Shown here one piece after another: positions 18,273-26,177 of a stretch of DNA of 64,000 bases. The stretch is from Burkholderia aenigmatica (GTDB lineage: Bacteria; Pseudomonadota; Gammaproteobacteria; Burkholderiales; Burkholderiaceae). The position numbers were made by a program, and so were the translations under genes. The notes beneath the pieces were generated by a model. That model was not told the origin of the DNA. It did not search any database and saw only the letters and a program-made list of their open reading frames with translations. The first letter of the stretch is position 1. Every line of letters starts with the position of its first letter. The DNA is taken from assembly GCF_902499175.1 (NCBI RefSeq), contig NZ_CABVQC010000026.1, positions 1 through 64,000 of the forward strand, read 5' to 3'.

Positions 18273-19484
18273 ATGACAAGCTGTTCCCAGACCGTTCCTA
18301 CCGTGACCGTTCCCCTCAGGCTCGCTACGCCGCCACGCAGCATTCTCGTTTCCTGTACGCGCCGGATCGGCGACGTATTGCTGGCCACGCCGCTCGTCCG
18401 CTCGCTGAAACGCCGCTGGCCCGATGCGCAGATCGACATGATCGTGTTCAAGGGGACCGAGGGCGTGCTCGAGCACAACCCCGACATCCGTCGCGTGATC
18501 GTCGTCGCGCAGCGCGCGAAGCCGCGCGAGCGCCTCGCCGACGCGCTGCGTGTCTGGCGTCGCTACGATCTCGCCTGTGCGGCGATCGGCTCCGACCGGG
18601 CGCGCTTCTATGCGTGGTTCGGCGGCCGCCGGCGCGTCGGGCTCGTCGATCCCGCGCGCGTGACGAGGCTGATCCGCTTCATGCTCGACGGCATCGCACT
18701 TGATCGCCACGGCGACGTGCATACCGTGACGAGCAGTCTTGCGATCGCCGAGGCGCTCGGCGTGACACCCTGCGCGGAGGTCGTCGCACCGGGTATCGGC
18801 GCCGATCCCGCGCGCGTGGCCCGGTTCGACGCGATGCTGCACGCTCCGGGCGGGTTGTCCGGCGAGCGGCCGTTTATCGTGCTGCATCCGTCGCCGATGT
18901 TCCGCTACAAGCAATGGCATGAGGACGGCTGGGTCGACCTGATCCGCTGGGCACGCGGGCGCGGCTTCGACGTCGCTCTGACCGGCGGCCCGGCGCCTGT
19001 GGAGGCAGACTATGCGCGCCGCATCGTCGACGCGGCGCAGGAGCCGGTCGCCAACTTTGTCGGACGCCTGACGTTCGGCGAAACGGCGGAACTGATTCGT
19101 CGCGCGCGCCTGTTCGTCGGGCCCGATACCGGCGCAACCCACGTCGCCGCGGCATGCGGCACGCCGACCCTCGCGCTGTTCGGACCTTCCAATCCGGTGC
19201 GCTGGGGTCCGTGGCCGGCGAACTGGCCGGCGCACGACGAGCCGTGGCCGCTGCGCGGGTCCGGTCAGCGCGGCAACGTGTACCTGATGCAGGGCGAGGG
19301 CGACTGCGTGCCGTGCAAGCTCGAAGGGTGCGATCGCCACCTGGAAAGCTGGAGCCGCTGCCTGACGGAGCTCTCGTCGCAGCGTGTGATCGAGGTCGCG
19401 GCGGCGCTCGTCGATGGCCGGCCGGCCGTCGAGGCGCCGCGTACGTCGGTCATCGACACATCGTCGCTGACGCGCGACCGCTGA
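18273..19484 (+). CDS. Glycosyltransferase family 9 (LPS heptosyltransferase-like)
   Basis: A 403-residue ADP-heptose-type transferase. RSILVSCTRRIGDVLLATPLVRSLK is the classic heptosyltransferase N-terminus, HPSPMFRYKQWHEDGWVDL begins the second domain, and FVGPDTGATHVAAACGTPTLALFGPSNP is the donor signature. The C-terminal GDCVPCKLEGCDRH region is Cys-rich, as in RfaQ/WaaQ-type enzymes. The start is uncertain: a promoter-like TAGAAT at 18269-18274 overlaps the ATG at 18273. If it is used, translation would begin at GTG 18303, ten codons in, without loss of conserved sequence. It closes the plus-strand core operon. Confidence 0.88.
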   Translation: MTSCSQTVPTVTVPLRLATPPRSILVSCTRRIGDVLLATPLVRSLKRRWPDAQIDMIVFKGTEGVLEHNPDIRRVIVVAQRAKPRERLADALRVWRRYDLACAAIGSDRARFYAWFGGRRRVGLVDPARVTRLIRFMLDGIALDRHGDVHTVTSSLAIAEALGVTPCAEVVAPGIGADPARVARFDAMLHAPGGLSGERPFIVLHPSPMFRYKQWHEDGWVDLIRWARGRGFDVALTGGPAPVEADYARRIVDAAQEPVANFVGRLTFGETAELIRRARLFVGPDTGATHVAAACGTPTLALFGPSNPVRWGPWPANWPAHDEPWPLRGSGQRGNVYLMQGEGDCVPCKLEGCDRHLESWSRCLTELSSQRVIEVAAALVDGRPAVEAPRTSVIDTSSLTRDR

Positions 19485-19505
19485 AGGATCGCGAGGCGTC
19501 CGGCT

Positions 19506-20270
19506 TCAGCGGCCGGACGGCGGCGTACTGTCGTGCGCCAGCTTCAGGAAGCGGTAGTAGACCGTTTCCGCGTTGAATACCGCGATCATGAATCCCGCCC
19601 GGCCGTCGAGGAACCCGCGCCGCAGCAAGTAGGTGCGGACGAATGCCCACAAGCCCCGCCGGATGGCCTTGCCGATGCCGGCGCGTTCGCCGGCCGCGCG
19701 CCGCTGGCGTGCGCCGGCGCTCGAGTACGCGTCGAGCTTTCGCAATACCGATTCGATGTCGTCGTACGAATAGTGGAGCAGCTTGCCGTCGAGTCGTGCG
19801 GCAGGGCCGTCGTACACGAGGCGCTCGTGGACGAGGTCGTCGGAGAAGCGCGCCGCGCTGCGCCGGAACAGGCGCGGAATCCAGTCCGGGTACCAGCCGC
19901 TATGGTGTACCCAGCGCCCGCAGAAGGCCGACAGCCGGTCGATGGCATAGATGTCGGCCTGCGGCGCGCGCAGCGCCGCGCGGATCGATGCGGCCAGTTC
20001 GTCCGACACGACTTCGTCGGTGTCGATCGACAGCACCCAGTCGGTCGACAGTGCCGCGAGTGCGCGATTCTTCTGCGGGCCGAAGCCCGGCCAGTCGGCG
20101 GCGAAGATCACCCGAGCGCCGTGCGCGCGGGCGATCTCGACGGTGTCGTCGGTGCTGCCGCCGTCGACGACGACGATGTCGTCCGCGAAGGCGAGTGCGT
20201 CGAGGCACTGTGCGAGCCGGCGGGCCGCGTTGTGGGCGATGATGGCGACGCCGAGCGTAGGTTCAGCCAT
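19506..20270 (-). CDS. waaE: WaaE/KdtX-type GT2 glycosyltransferase (LPS core beta-glucosyltransferase)
   Basis: A 254-residue GT-A enzyme with VAIIAHNAARRLAQCLDAL, the nucleotide-binding VVVDGGSTDDTVEIA, the DTDE metal motif (VLSIDTDEVV) and PQKNRALAAL, all typical of the KdtX/WaaE family. Homologues add a glucose to the heptose region of the core. It is convergent to the plus-strand core cluster. No signal peptide or membrane segment is seen, so it should work at the cytoplasmic face. The symbol is by family resemblance. Confidence 0.85.
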   Translation of the reverse strand: MAEPTLGVAIIAHNAARRLAQCLDALAFADDIVVVDGGSTDDTVEIARAHGARVIFAADWPGFGPQKNRALAALSTDWVLSIDTDEVVSDELAASIRAALRAPQADIYAIDRLSAFCGRWVHHSGWYPDWIPRLFRRSAARFSDDLVHERLVYDGPAARLDGKLLHYSYDDIESVLRKLDAYSSAGARQRRAAGERAGIGKAIRRGLWAFVRTYLLRRGFLDGRAGFMIAVFNAETVYYRFLKLAHDSTPPSGR

Positions 20271-20412
20271 GAAAAATCGTACGGATCGAAGGTGAGCGAG
20301 AGTATACCCGCTGCCTCGTGCGTGAAGCCGCGCGACTGGCGGGCCTGGCGAGGTGTGCTAGCCTTGTACGGCCGCGGCGTCATCCCGGCGCCGACGGTTC
20401 GACGGGAGGTGG

Positions 20413-20793
20413 ATGATGGTAACAAAGCACCCGATTCTTGCCGTTTTGTTCGTGGCCGCCGCGTTGGCGGCGCCGACGTTAGCCAATGCACAACAGGACG
20501 ACCAGGGGCGCGATCATGGCAATGGCCATGCGTACGGTCATGACAAGCACGACATGCGCAAAGGGCCCGGCCGCGTTGAAGACGTACCGCCGCGCTGGGC
20601 CGACCAGCCGCGCCGCGAGTGGCACAAGGGCGACCGGCTGCCCCCCGAATTCCGTGATCGCCAGTACGTGATCGACGACTGGCGCGGCTATCACCTGAGC
20701 CAGCCGCCGCGCGGCTATCAATGGGTCGGCGTCGGCGGCGATCACCTGCTGGTGCAGATCGGCTCCGGCATCGTGCTGAGAATCGGCGACTGA
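20413..20793 (+). CDS. RcnB-like periplasmic protein
   Basis: A 126-residue exported protein. A signal peptide (about residues 1-26, ending LANAQQ) is followed by a His/Asp/Gly-rich metal-like stretch (DHGNGHAYGHDKHDM). The RcnB domain has the hallmarks WHKGDRLPPEFRDRQYVI and WRGYHLSQPPRGYQWVGVG, then a final beta strand. E. coli RcnB affects Ni/Co efflux; most homologues are uncharacterised. The start MMVTK has a good ribosome site (gggaggtgg); the second Met is also possible. It ends at a strong shared hairpin with the convergent FUSC gene. Confidence 0.85.
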   Translation: MMVTKHPILAVLFVAAALAAPTLANAQQDDQGRDHGNGHAYGHDKHDMRKGPGRVEDVPPRWADQPRREWHKGDRLPPEFRDRQYVIDDWRGYHLSQPPRGYQWVGVGGDHLLVQIGSGIVLRIGD

Positions 20794-20805
20794 TCCTGCC
20801 GATCA

Positions 20806-20841
20806 CCCGGTACGTATCGCGATGCCGCGATGCGTGCCGGG
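20806..20841. terminator. Strong hairpin between convergent genes
   Basis: The 16-base arms 20806-20821 and 20826-20841 pair with two wobbles around ATGC, in the 56-base gap between the RcnB-like gene (+) and the FUSC gene (-). Neither side has a T-run, so if it ends transcription it does so without a classical U-tract or with Rho. Confidence 0.5.
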
Positions 20842-20849
20842 CAGCCGCG

Positions 20850-21419
20850 TTACTTTGCCGCTGCGCGGCGAAACCAGCGGCGCTCGATCTGCGCCATCAT
20901 CCAGCACACGCCCAGCGCGCACACGGTGCCGAGCGTCACTTCGCCGAGCCGCATCAGCGGAATGTCCCACAGCGGGCCGTTGCCCGGAAACAGCAGCACG
21001 ATCGTCGCGGTCACGCCGCCGAGCCGTGCCGCGCTGCCCACGTTCAGACACCAGCAGCAGACGATCACGACCGCGACGGTGATCGCATACGCGACCAGGC
21101 GGTCGCCGCCGAGCGCCGCGCCGGCGAAGCCGAGCACGCCGCCGACCATCGCACCGATGAACTGGTCGCGCGACAGCGACATCGTGTCCGAGTAGTTGTG
21201 CTGCGTCACGGCGATCGCGGTGATCGCCGCCCATACGGCCTGCTCAGTGTGCAGTGCGCGGCCGATCACATACGCGAGGCACGCGCCGCACACGGCCTGC
21301 AGCGCCATCAGCCCGCCTTGCGCGAGCCGCTCGCTGAATGACAGCCCCTTGAACAGATCGAAGATCGACTGCTGGATCTGCTGGCGGGCTTCGTTGAGTG
21401 TCCTGATCGTATCCATCAT
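20850..21419 (-). CDS. FUSC-family inner membrane protein (short, N-terminal half type)
   Basis: A 189-residue protein. A hydrophilic start (MMDTIRTLNEARQQIQQSIFDLF) is followed by about six membrane helices. The segment EQAVWAAITAIAVTQHNYSDT and the helix with RDQFIGAMVGGVLGFAGAA match the FUSC/aromatic acid exporter membrane domain. It lacks the large cytoplasmic domain of AaeB/YccS. It is the last gene of the unit PRC-lipoprotein, MFS transporter, FUSC (38-base gap from the MFS gene). Substrate unknown. Confidence 0.8.
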   Translation of the reverse strand: MMDTIRTLNEARQQIQQSIFDLFKGLSFSERLAQGGLMALQAVCGACLAYVIGRALHTEQAVWAAITAIAVTQHNYSDTMSLSRDQFIGAMVGGVLGFAGAALGGDRLVAYAITVAVVIVCCWCLNVGSAARLGGVTATIVLLFPGNGPLWDIPLMRLGEVTLGTVCALGVCWMMAQIERRWFRRAAAK

Positions 21420-21457
21420 GCGTTGGCCAAGAAGCGGGTAACGGTGGCGCGCGGGCC

Positions 21458-22726
21458 TCAGTGCGCCTGTTCGGGCGAGGCGGCGGCCGGTTCGTCGGCG
21501 GCCGCGTCGCCGTTCTCGACGCGTGTTTCCGGCATCACGAGCCAGACCAGCAATACCGCGAGCGCGCCCGCGGCGGCAAGCCCGAAGAAGCTGACCGCGT
21601 TGCCGAAGTGATCGGCGACGTAGCCGGCCGCGGCCGTGCTGAGTGTCGCGCCAATCCCGGCCGCGAGCCCGAACAGCCCGATGCACAGGTTGTAGCGACC
21701 CTTGCCGCCCGCGACGTCGGCCGCGATCAGCGGCAGCATCACGCCGAACACCGCCGCGCTGATGCCGTCGAGCATCTGCACGGGCACCAGCAGGTACGGG
21801 CTGCTCACGCCGGCGAACAGCAGCGCGCGCACCGGCAGTGCCGAGAAGCCGAGCAGCAGGATTGGCCGGCGCCCCCAGCGTTGCGCGGAGCGGCCGACCC
21901 ACGGCGACAGCATCGCGACGATCGCCTGCGGCACGATGATGCACGCGGCGATCACGAGCTGCACGTTCTCGCCCATCCCGGCCGTGACTTCGCCGGCCGC
22001 GAGGTTCAGCATCGCCGCGTTCGACAGGTGGAACAGCACCACGCACGCCGCGAAGATCAGCATCCGGCGGTCGCGCAGCAGTTCGAGCAGCGTTTCGCGT
22101 TCGCCGGGTTCGTCGTGGTTGTCGTGCTCGTCGGGCTTCGACGACTGCGGAATCACCTCGTGCGTCGGCTGGATCATCGCGAGCGCGAACAGCGCGGGCA
22201 GCGCCAGCACGGCGGTCAGCCAGAACACCGCTCGCGCGGAGAAGTATTCGCCGGTGAGTCCCATCAGGCCCGCCGCGACTGCGCTGCCGATCGACGCCCA
22301 GCGTGCGTTGCGGCCGAGCCGGTCGCCGAGGTCGGCGCGGCCGACGAGCGAGAACGAGATCGCGGCCATGGCCGGCACGAGCATGCAGCTTGCGAAACCG
22401 TGGAACACCTCGGCGGCGATCACCGGCACGATCGTCGGGCTCGACGCGAGCAGCACCGCCGACAGGATGATCGCCGCGATGGCCCACGCGGCCGCGCCTT
22501 TCTTGTTCTTCAGCGCGTCGACGGCCGCGCCGCCCGGCACCTGGCTGACCATCGCGCTGATCGTGCCGATCGACAGCACCATGCCGATCTCGCCCTGCGT
22601 CCACTTGTGCGACGCGAGGTAGGACGCGATGAACGGACCGAACCCTGTTTGAACGTTTGCAACGAAGAAGTTGAGCCAGTCGAGGGACCGGAGACTGCGT
22701 ACGCTGACGGAATGCTTGATCGTCAT
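21458..22726 (-). CDS. MFS transporter (drug/metabolite efflux type)
   Basis: A 422-residue protein with 12 predicted membrane helices. The first inter-helix loop region reads SYLASHKWTQGEIGMVLS, a central hydrophilic loop (about residues 200-225, rich in Asp/Glu/His) splits two six-helix halves, and QRWGRRPILLLGFSALPVRA is the second-half loop. The C-terminal tail is acidic/Ala-rich. Its ATG overlaps the stop of the upstream PRC-barrel lipoprotein gene by four bases, which indicates translational coupling. The substrate cannot be told from the sequence. Confidence 0.87.
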   Translation of the reverse strand: MTIKHSVSVRSLRSLDWLNFFVANVQTGFGPFIASYLASHKWTQGEIGMVLSIGTISAMVSQVPGGAAVDALKNKKGAAAWAIAAIILSAVLLASSPTIVPVIAAEVFHGFASCMLVPAMAAISFSLVGRADLGDRLGRNARWASIGSAVAAGLMGLTGEYFSARAVFWLTAVLALPALFALAMIQPTHEVIPQSSKPDEHDNHDEPGERETLLELLRDRRMLIFAACVVLFHLSNAAMLNLAAGEVTAGMGENVQLVIAACIIVPQAIVAMLSPWVGRSAQRWGRRPILLLGFSALPVRALLFAGVSSPYLLVPVQMLDGISAAVFGVMLPLIAADVAGGKGRYNLCIGLFGLAAGIGATLSTAAAGYVADHFGNAVSFFGLAAAGALAVLLVWLVMPETRVENGDAAADEPAAASPEQAH

Positions 22727-23697
22727 CGGGTCGCACTCGCAGACGAAGCCGGCATCGGTGCCGGGGTAACGGGCGGGTAGACCGCGACGATCGGCTTGTC
22801 GGCCGCGTAGGGCGGCGACGCCTTGATCTGTGCGTCGTTCAGGTCGAGCTGCGGGCGCAGCGCCTTGTCGCGCGTGACGAAGCGCAGCGCGCCCCAGCTC
22901 GCGGCGATCGAACGGCGGTCGGTGTTGACGAGGCCGCCGAGGTCGAGCACGACAGCCTGCGGCTGCGCGGCGCGATCGATCAGCACGTCGACGACGCGGC
23001 CGATTTTCGTGCCGTTCGGGCGCTCGACGTCGCTGTCGAGCAGCGCGAGTCTCGTTGCGGGCGAGGCCGCAGCCGAACCCGACAGCGGCACGGCCTTGGG
23101 CCGTGCGGCCGGCGGCAGGTCGCCCGACGGCACGTCGAGCACGATCGGCTCCTGTTTGCCGCCCGGGGTGAAGCGGAACACGTTCCACGGGAAGATGACC
23201 TTGCGGTCGCCGACGCCCATGAAGCCCTGCAGGTTGACGATCATCTCGCGCGGCTTGCCGCTCGCGTCGGTCACCATGTCGACCGCGCGGCCGATCACTT
23301 TGCCGTTGCGTCGCGCCACTTCGCTGTCGAGCAGCGCATGGATCTGGGTGCGATCGAGCGGGCGCGTCGCGACGATCGGCGCGGGCGGAGGCGGCGGCGG
23401 TGTCGGCGATTCGGGCCGCTGCACGGGCTTCGGCCGCGTGACTTCGTGGTGCGGCTTCTTCGGCGCTTCCGGTTCCTCCGGGCGCGTCGGGGCCGGCACG
23501 GGCGGCATCGTCAGCGGTTCGCCGGCGGTTTCCTCGACGGGCTCGACGAGCGCCTCGCTGATCGGCGCCGGCGGATTCTGGACCGGCAGCAGCCCGCAGC
23601 CGGACAGCAGCGCGGCGGCGGCGAGAATCAGGAAGACCGTCGAGGACGGAAACGACTTGCGGGATGCGGGAAACGGAAGTCCGCCGCTCATTGACAC
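22723..23697 (-). CDS. Lipoprotein with two PRC-barrel domains
   Basis: A 324-residue protein. The signal peptide ends in lipobox LLSGC (Cys about residue 34). A long Pro/Glu-rich spacer (about 40-108) follows, then two PRC-barrel repeats: the first around LLDSEVARRNGKVIGRAVDMVTD (about 120-180), the second around LLDSDVERPNGTKIGRVVDVLID (about 215-290). The repeats are clear tandem copies of one another. PRC barrels mediate binding in photosynthetic reaction centres, RimM and envelope-stress proteins; the role here is unknown. It is the first gene of an operon with the MFS and FUSC genes. Its upstream region holds the hexanucleotide repeat. Confidence 0.82.
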   Translation of the reverse strand: MSMSGGLPFPASRKSFPSSTVFLILAAAALLSGCGLLPVQNPPAPISEALVEPVEETAGEPLTMPPVPAPTRPEEPEAPKKPHHEVTRPKPVQRPESPTPPPPPPAPIVATRPLDRTQIHALLDSEVARRNGKVIGRAVDMVTDASGKPREMIVNLQGFMGVGDRKVIFPWNVFRFTPGGKQEPIVLDVPSGDLPPAARPKAVPLSGSAAASPATRLALLDSDVERPNGTKIGRVVDVLIDRAAQPQAVVLDLGGLVNTDRRSIAASWGALRFVTRDKALRPQLDLNDAQIKASPPYAADKPIVAVYPPVTPAPMPASSASATR

Positions 23698-23900
23698 TCA
23701 CTCCATGGGTCGGGGGCGGCCCGAGGGCACGCGGCTGGCGATGGATGGCGGGTGCGGGCGGCGCACCACGCGAGGTGAGATTTTAACGTGTCTTGCTTTC
23801 AGGACCGATTTCGACGGCTTGCTGGAGGCGAACTGTCGGGAAAAGGTAGGGATCGCGGGGTGGGGGAAGCGGGCAGATGCGGGTCGAGGTTGAGGCTTCC

Positions 23901-23969
23901 GCAGAGGCAGAGGCAGAGGCAGAGGCAGAGGCAGAGGCAGAGGCAGAGGCAGAGGCAGAGGCAGAGGCA
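23901..23969. repeat. Hexanucleotide tandem repeat (GCAGAG)11 plus partial unit
   Basis: Eleven perfect copies of GCAGAG run from 23901 to 23966, followed by GCA. The tract lies in the gene-free stretch 23698-24017, about 200 bases upstream of the PRC-lipoprotein start and about 50 bases after the end of the neighbouring lipoprotein gene. Unit number in such tracts changes by slipped-strand mispairing. Since the unit is six bases long, a change alters spacing but never a reading frame. Confidence 0.97.
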
Positions 23970-24004
23970 CGGCGCCCGATCATCGTCGACGATGCGGGCG
24001 CCGT
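23969..24004. repeat. Large inverted repeat directly abutting the hexanucleotide tract
   Basis: The perfect 10-base arms ACGGCGCCCG (23969-23978) and CGGGCGCCGT (23995-24004) enclose a second palindrome (ATCGTCGACGAT, 23982-23993). It begins where the repeat tract ends, 14 bases after the stop codon of the lipoprotein gene at 24018. It probably ends that gene's transcript, although no T-run follows on the minus strand. Confidence 0.7.
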
Positions 24005-24017
24005 ACCTGCCGGCCGC

Positions 24018-25247
24018 TTATTTGACCAGCGCGCCGAGCGTCGTCGTTACGGGCGCGAGCACGCCGCCGCCGGTCTTCGAGAGCGCGCCGCTGCCGCTTC
24101 CGGCCGTCAGCCCCGCGACGGGCGAGCCGCCGGCCGCGCCCGACACCGCTCCCGTCACGGTGCCGACCGCCGACGTAAGCGCACCGGCCGGGTTGCTGCC
24201 GCCCGTCGCGCCGCCGAGTGCGCCCGTCGACAAAAGCCCCGTGACCGGCGCGAGCGGACTCGTCGCGGCGCCACCGCCGCCCAGCAGCGTCGTGCCGGCG
24301 GTGGCCACCGTGTTGCCGGTCGCAGTCACGACGTTGCCGACGCCGTTCGTCACCGGATTCCCGCCGGTTTTCGCGATCGTCGTGCCGGCGTTCGCGACGC
24401 CGTTGCCGACCGTCGTCACGAGGTTCGTGAGCGGCGCGCCGAGCGGGGTGCTCGACGCGACGGTCTGCGTGACCGAGCCGACCGTCGACGTGATCGGCGT
24501 GATCGCCGAGCTGGCGGCGCCCGTGATCTGCGCGACCGGGCCCGTGGACAGCTGAGTGCCGAGCGTCGCGCCGCCGCCGGCGAGCGTGTTGCCCAGCGTC
24601 GTGATCGCGCCGCCGACCGGCGACGTGACGGGTGCGAGCGGTGCCAGCGCCGAACCGCTGGCGCCGAGACTCGACACGACGCCGCCGGTCGCGGCTACCG
24701 CGTTGCCGAGGTTGGTGACCACGCCGCCGGTGCTCGCGACCGTCGTGCCGACCGGGTTCGACGACGCGCCGAGCTGGCCGAGCCCCGAGCCGAGGCCGGT
24801 GCCGAGCGTCGTGACGGCCGCGCCGGCATCCTGCACGACCGTGCCGAGACCTTGCGTGGTCGACGCATTGGTGCCGGGCAGCGACTGGCCGGCGATCGTC
24901 GTGCCGACGCCCGATACCGCGCCGCCCGCGGCCGTCACGATGTTGCTCGACGAGTCGATCGTCTGGCCGAGCGCGTTGGCGGATGCGCCGCTGCCCGCCG
25001 AGCCGGTGCCCGAACCGCTGCCGCTGCCCGTGCTGCCGACGGTCGAGCCGCTGCCGGAACCGCTGCCCGAGCCGTTGCTCGTGCCGCCGGTCGTGGCCGT
25101 CGTGTCGCCCGAACCCGATCCTGCGCCGCCGGTGCCCTGGCTCAGCGAGCCGGAGCCGCCGCACGCGGACAGCGACATCAGCGCTGCGACGCCAGCCGCG
25201 ATCATAATCATTCGGAGTCCTGCCTGATGGGTGATCGGCGTATCCAT
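24018..25247 (-). CDS. Low-complexity Gly/Ser/Thr/Val-rich lipoprotein (collagen-like or adhesin-like)
   Basis: A 409-residue protein. The signal peptide ends in lipobox LSAC (Cys about residue 29). Next comes a GSGSGSG-type linker (about 31-85), then roughly 320 residues of irregular repeats built from TTLGTGLGSGLG, VVTNLGNAVAATGG and TPITSTVGSVTQTV-like units with almost no charged residues. Such sequences probably form an extended or beta-helical surface structure; Burkholderia annotation pipelines often call them collagen-like. The start at 25247 is chosen for the GAGGAAG ribosome site and the signal peptide; the frame is open to 25403. No enzymatic motif is seen. Confidence 0.75.
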   Translation of the reverse strand: MDTPITHQAGLRMIMIAAGVAALMSLSACGGSGSLSQGTGGAGSGSGDTTATTGGTSNGSGSGSGSGSTVGSTGSGSGSGTGSAGSGASANALGQTIDSSSNIVTAAGGAVSGVGTTIAGQSLPGTNASTTQGLGTVVQDAGAAVTTLGTGLGSGLGQLGASSNPVGTTVASTGGVVTNLGNAVAATGGVVSSLGASGSALAPLAPVTSPVGGAITTLGNTLAGGGATLGTQLSTGPVAQITGAASSAITPITSTVGSVTQTVASSTPLGAPLTNLVTTVGNGVANAGTTIAKTGGNPVTNGVGNVVTATGNTVATAGTTLLGGGGAATSPLAPVTGLLSTGALGGATGGSNPAGALTSAVGTVTGAVSGAAGGSPVAGLTAGSGSGALSKTGGGVLAPVTTTLGALVK

Positions 25248-25714
25248 GTCTTCCTCGTATTCATTGGAGAGTGGGGTCAGGCGGCCTTCGCGTGCGCCGA
25301 TGTGTCGTCGCTGCGATGGGGAAGCGGCTGGCGCATTGTTGGTTGTCTCCCTGATTGACCTGTCGCCGTGTCGCGTTTTCGCCTGTATCGGAATCCGGAA
25401 CACCTGTCGGGCGGGCGGTTTGCATTCTTTCGTCTTGCTTGCCGATCGCGCCGGAAAACACCGGATTCCTGGCGATCAGAGTAGATCCGCCGATGCGAGC
25501 CGTCTTTTAATGATCGTTAAATTGAAGTAAGCGTCCGATTCACTGCGGAAATCGGGGTAATCACCGTCGACGCGGCGCGAATCGTGTGAGTGGGTGCCGC
25601 TGGCGCGGTGTCGCGCGTTGGCGAAGGGAGGCGGAGGGAGGCGCCGCGCCGGCCTGGCCCGCCGTGGCGGGGGGCAGGCGTGGGCGCTGCGGGAGGGGCG
25701 ATGAAACCGGAAAC
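25248..25714. other. Gene-free stretch, relatively A/T-rich in its middle
   Basis: No ORF here has coding character on either strand. It separates the start of the low-complexity lipoprotein gene from the 3' end of yggL and must hold the lipoprotein promoter. The A/T-richer part at about 25430-25540 is the likeliest promoter location, but no -35/-10 pair stands out. A short hairpin (CCCGCC/GGCGGG, 25658-25671) follows yggL. Confidence 0.4.
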
Positions 25715-26050
25715 TCAGGCTTCCGGATACCACGCGTCGCTGAATTCGCTGACCTTGACGTCGGACAGTTCCGGCCGTGCGGCCAGCCAGCCGCGCACGA
25801 GCTCGCGATCGGCGTCGGTCGTCGTGCCGCGCGGCGCGCCGGAAATCACGTAAGCGCCGATGCCTTCGTCCGCCGACGCGACGGTCAGCAGCCCGTTCGC
25901 TTCGACGAAGTCGATGAACGCGTCGATCAGTTCGCCGCGTTCGAGGTCGGTCATTTCGTTGCGGTAATGCGCGGTGGCGTTGAACGCGAGTTCCTGGAAT
26001 TCGCCGATGTGGAGTTTCTTGCGCTGGCGGCGGTTGTGGCCTTGGCTCAT
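25715..26050 (-). CDS. yggL: YggL family 50S ribosome-binding protein (DUF469)
   Basis: A 111-residue protein starting MSQGHNRRQRKKLHIGEFQELAF, followed by FIDFVEANGLLTVASADEGI and a terminal EFSDAWYPEA. This is the complete YggL/DUF469 fold, with the basic N-terminus used for ribosome binding. E. coli YggL binds the 50S subunit; the physiological role is unclear. It lies 127 bases downstream of rng on the same strand and could be the last member of that transcript. Confidence 0.9.
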   Translation of the reverse strand: MSQGHNRRQRKKLHIGEFQELAFNATAHYRNEMTDLERGELIDAFIDFVEANGLLTVASADEGIGAYVISGAPRGTTTDADRELVRGWLAARPELSDVKVSEFSDAWYPEA

Positions 26051-26177
26051 GGTGTGTGGTGAATGCGAAAAGGGGAGGGTGAAAGGGCGGCGGCGGGTGC
26101 CGGCGCGACATGCGCGGGCGACCCGGGTGCCGCATCGAAGCGCCGCGCGGCGATGCCGGCGGCGGATGGACGGAACG

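Noticed and set aside
23901-23969. Possible CRISPR array
   Set aside because: The repeats are six bases long with no spacers; it is a simple tandem repeat.
23877-25358. A plus-strand frame that reads the hexanucleotide tract as a Glu-Ala repeat
   Set aside because: Its remainder is the Arg/Ala-rich shadow of the minus-strand lipoprotein gene, which has a proper signal peptide and ribosome site.
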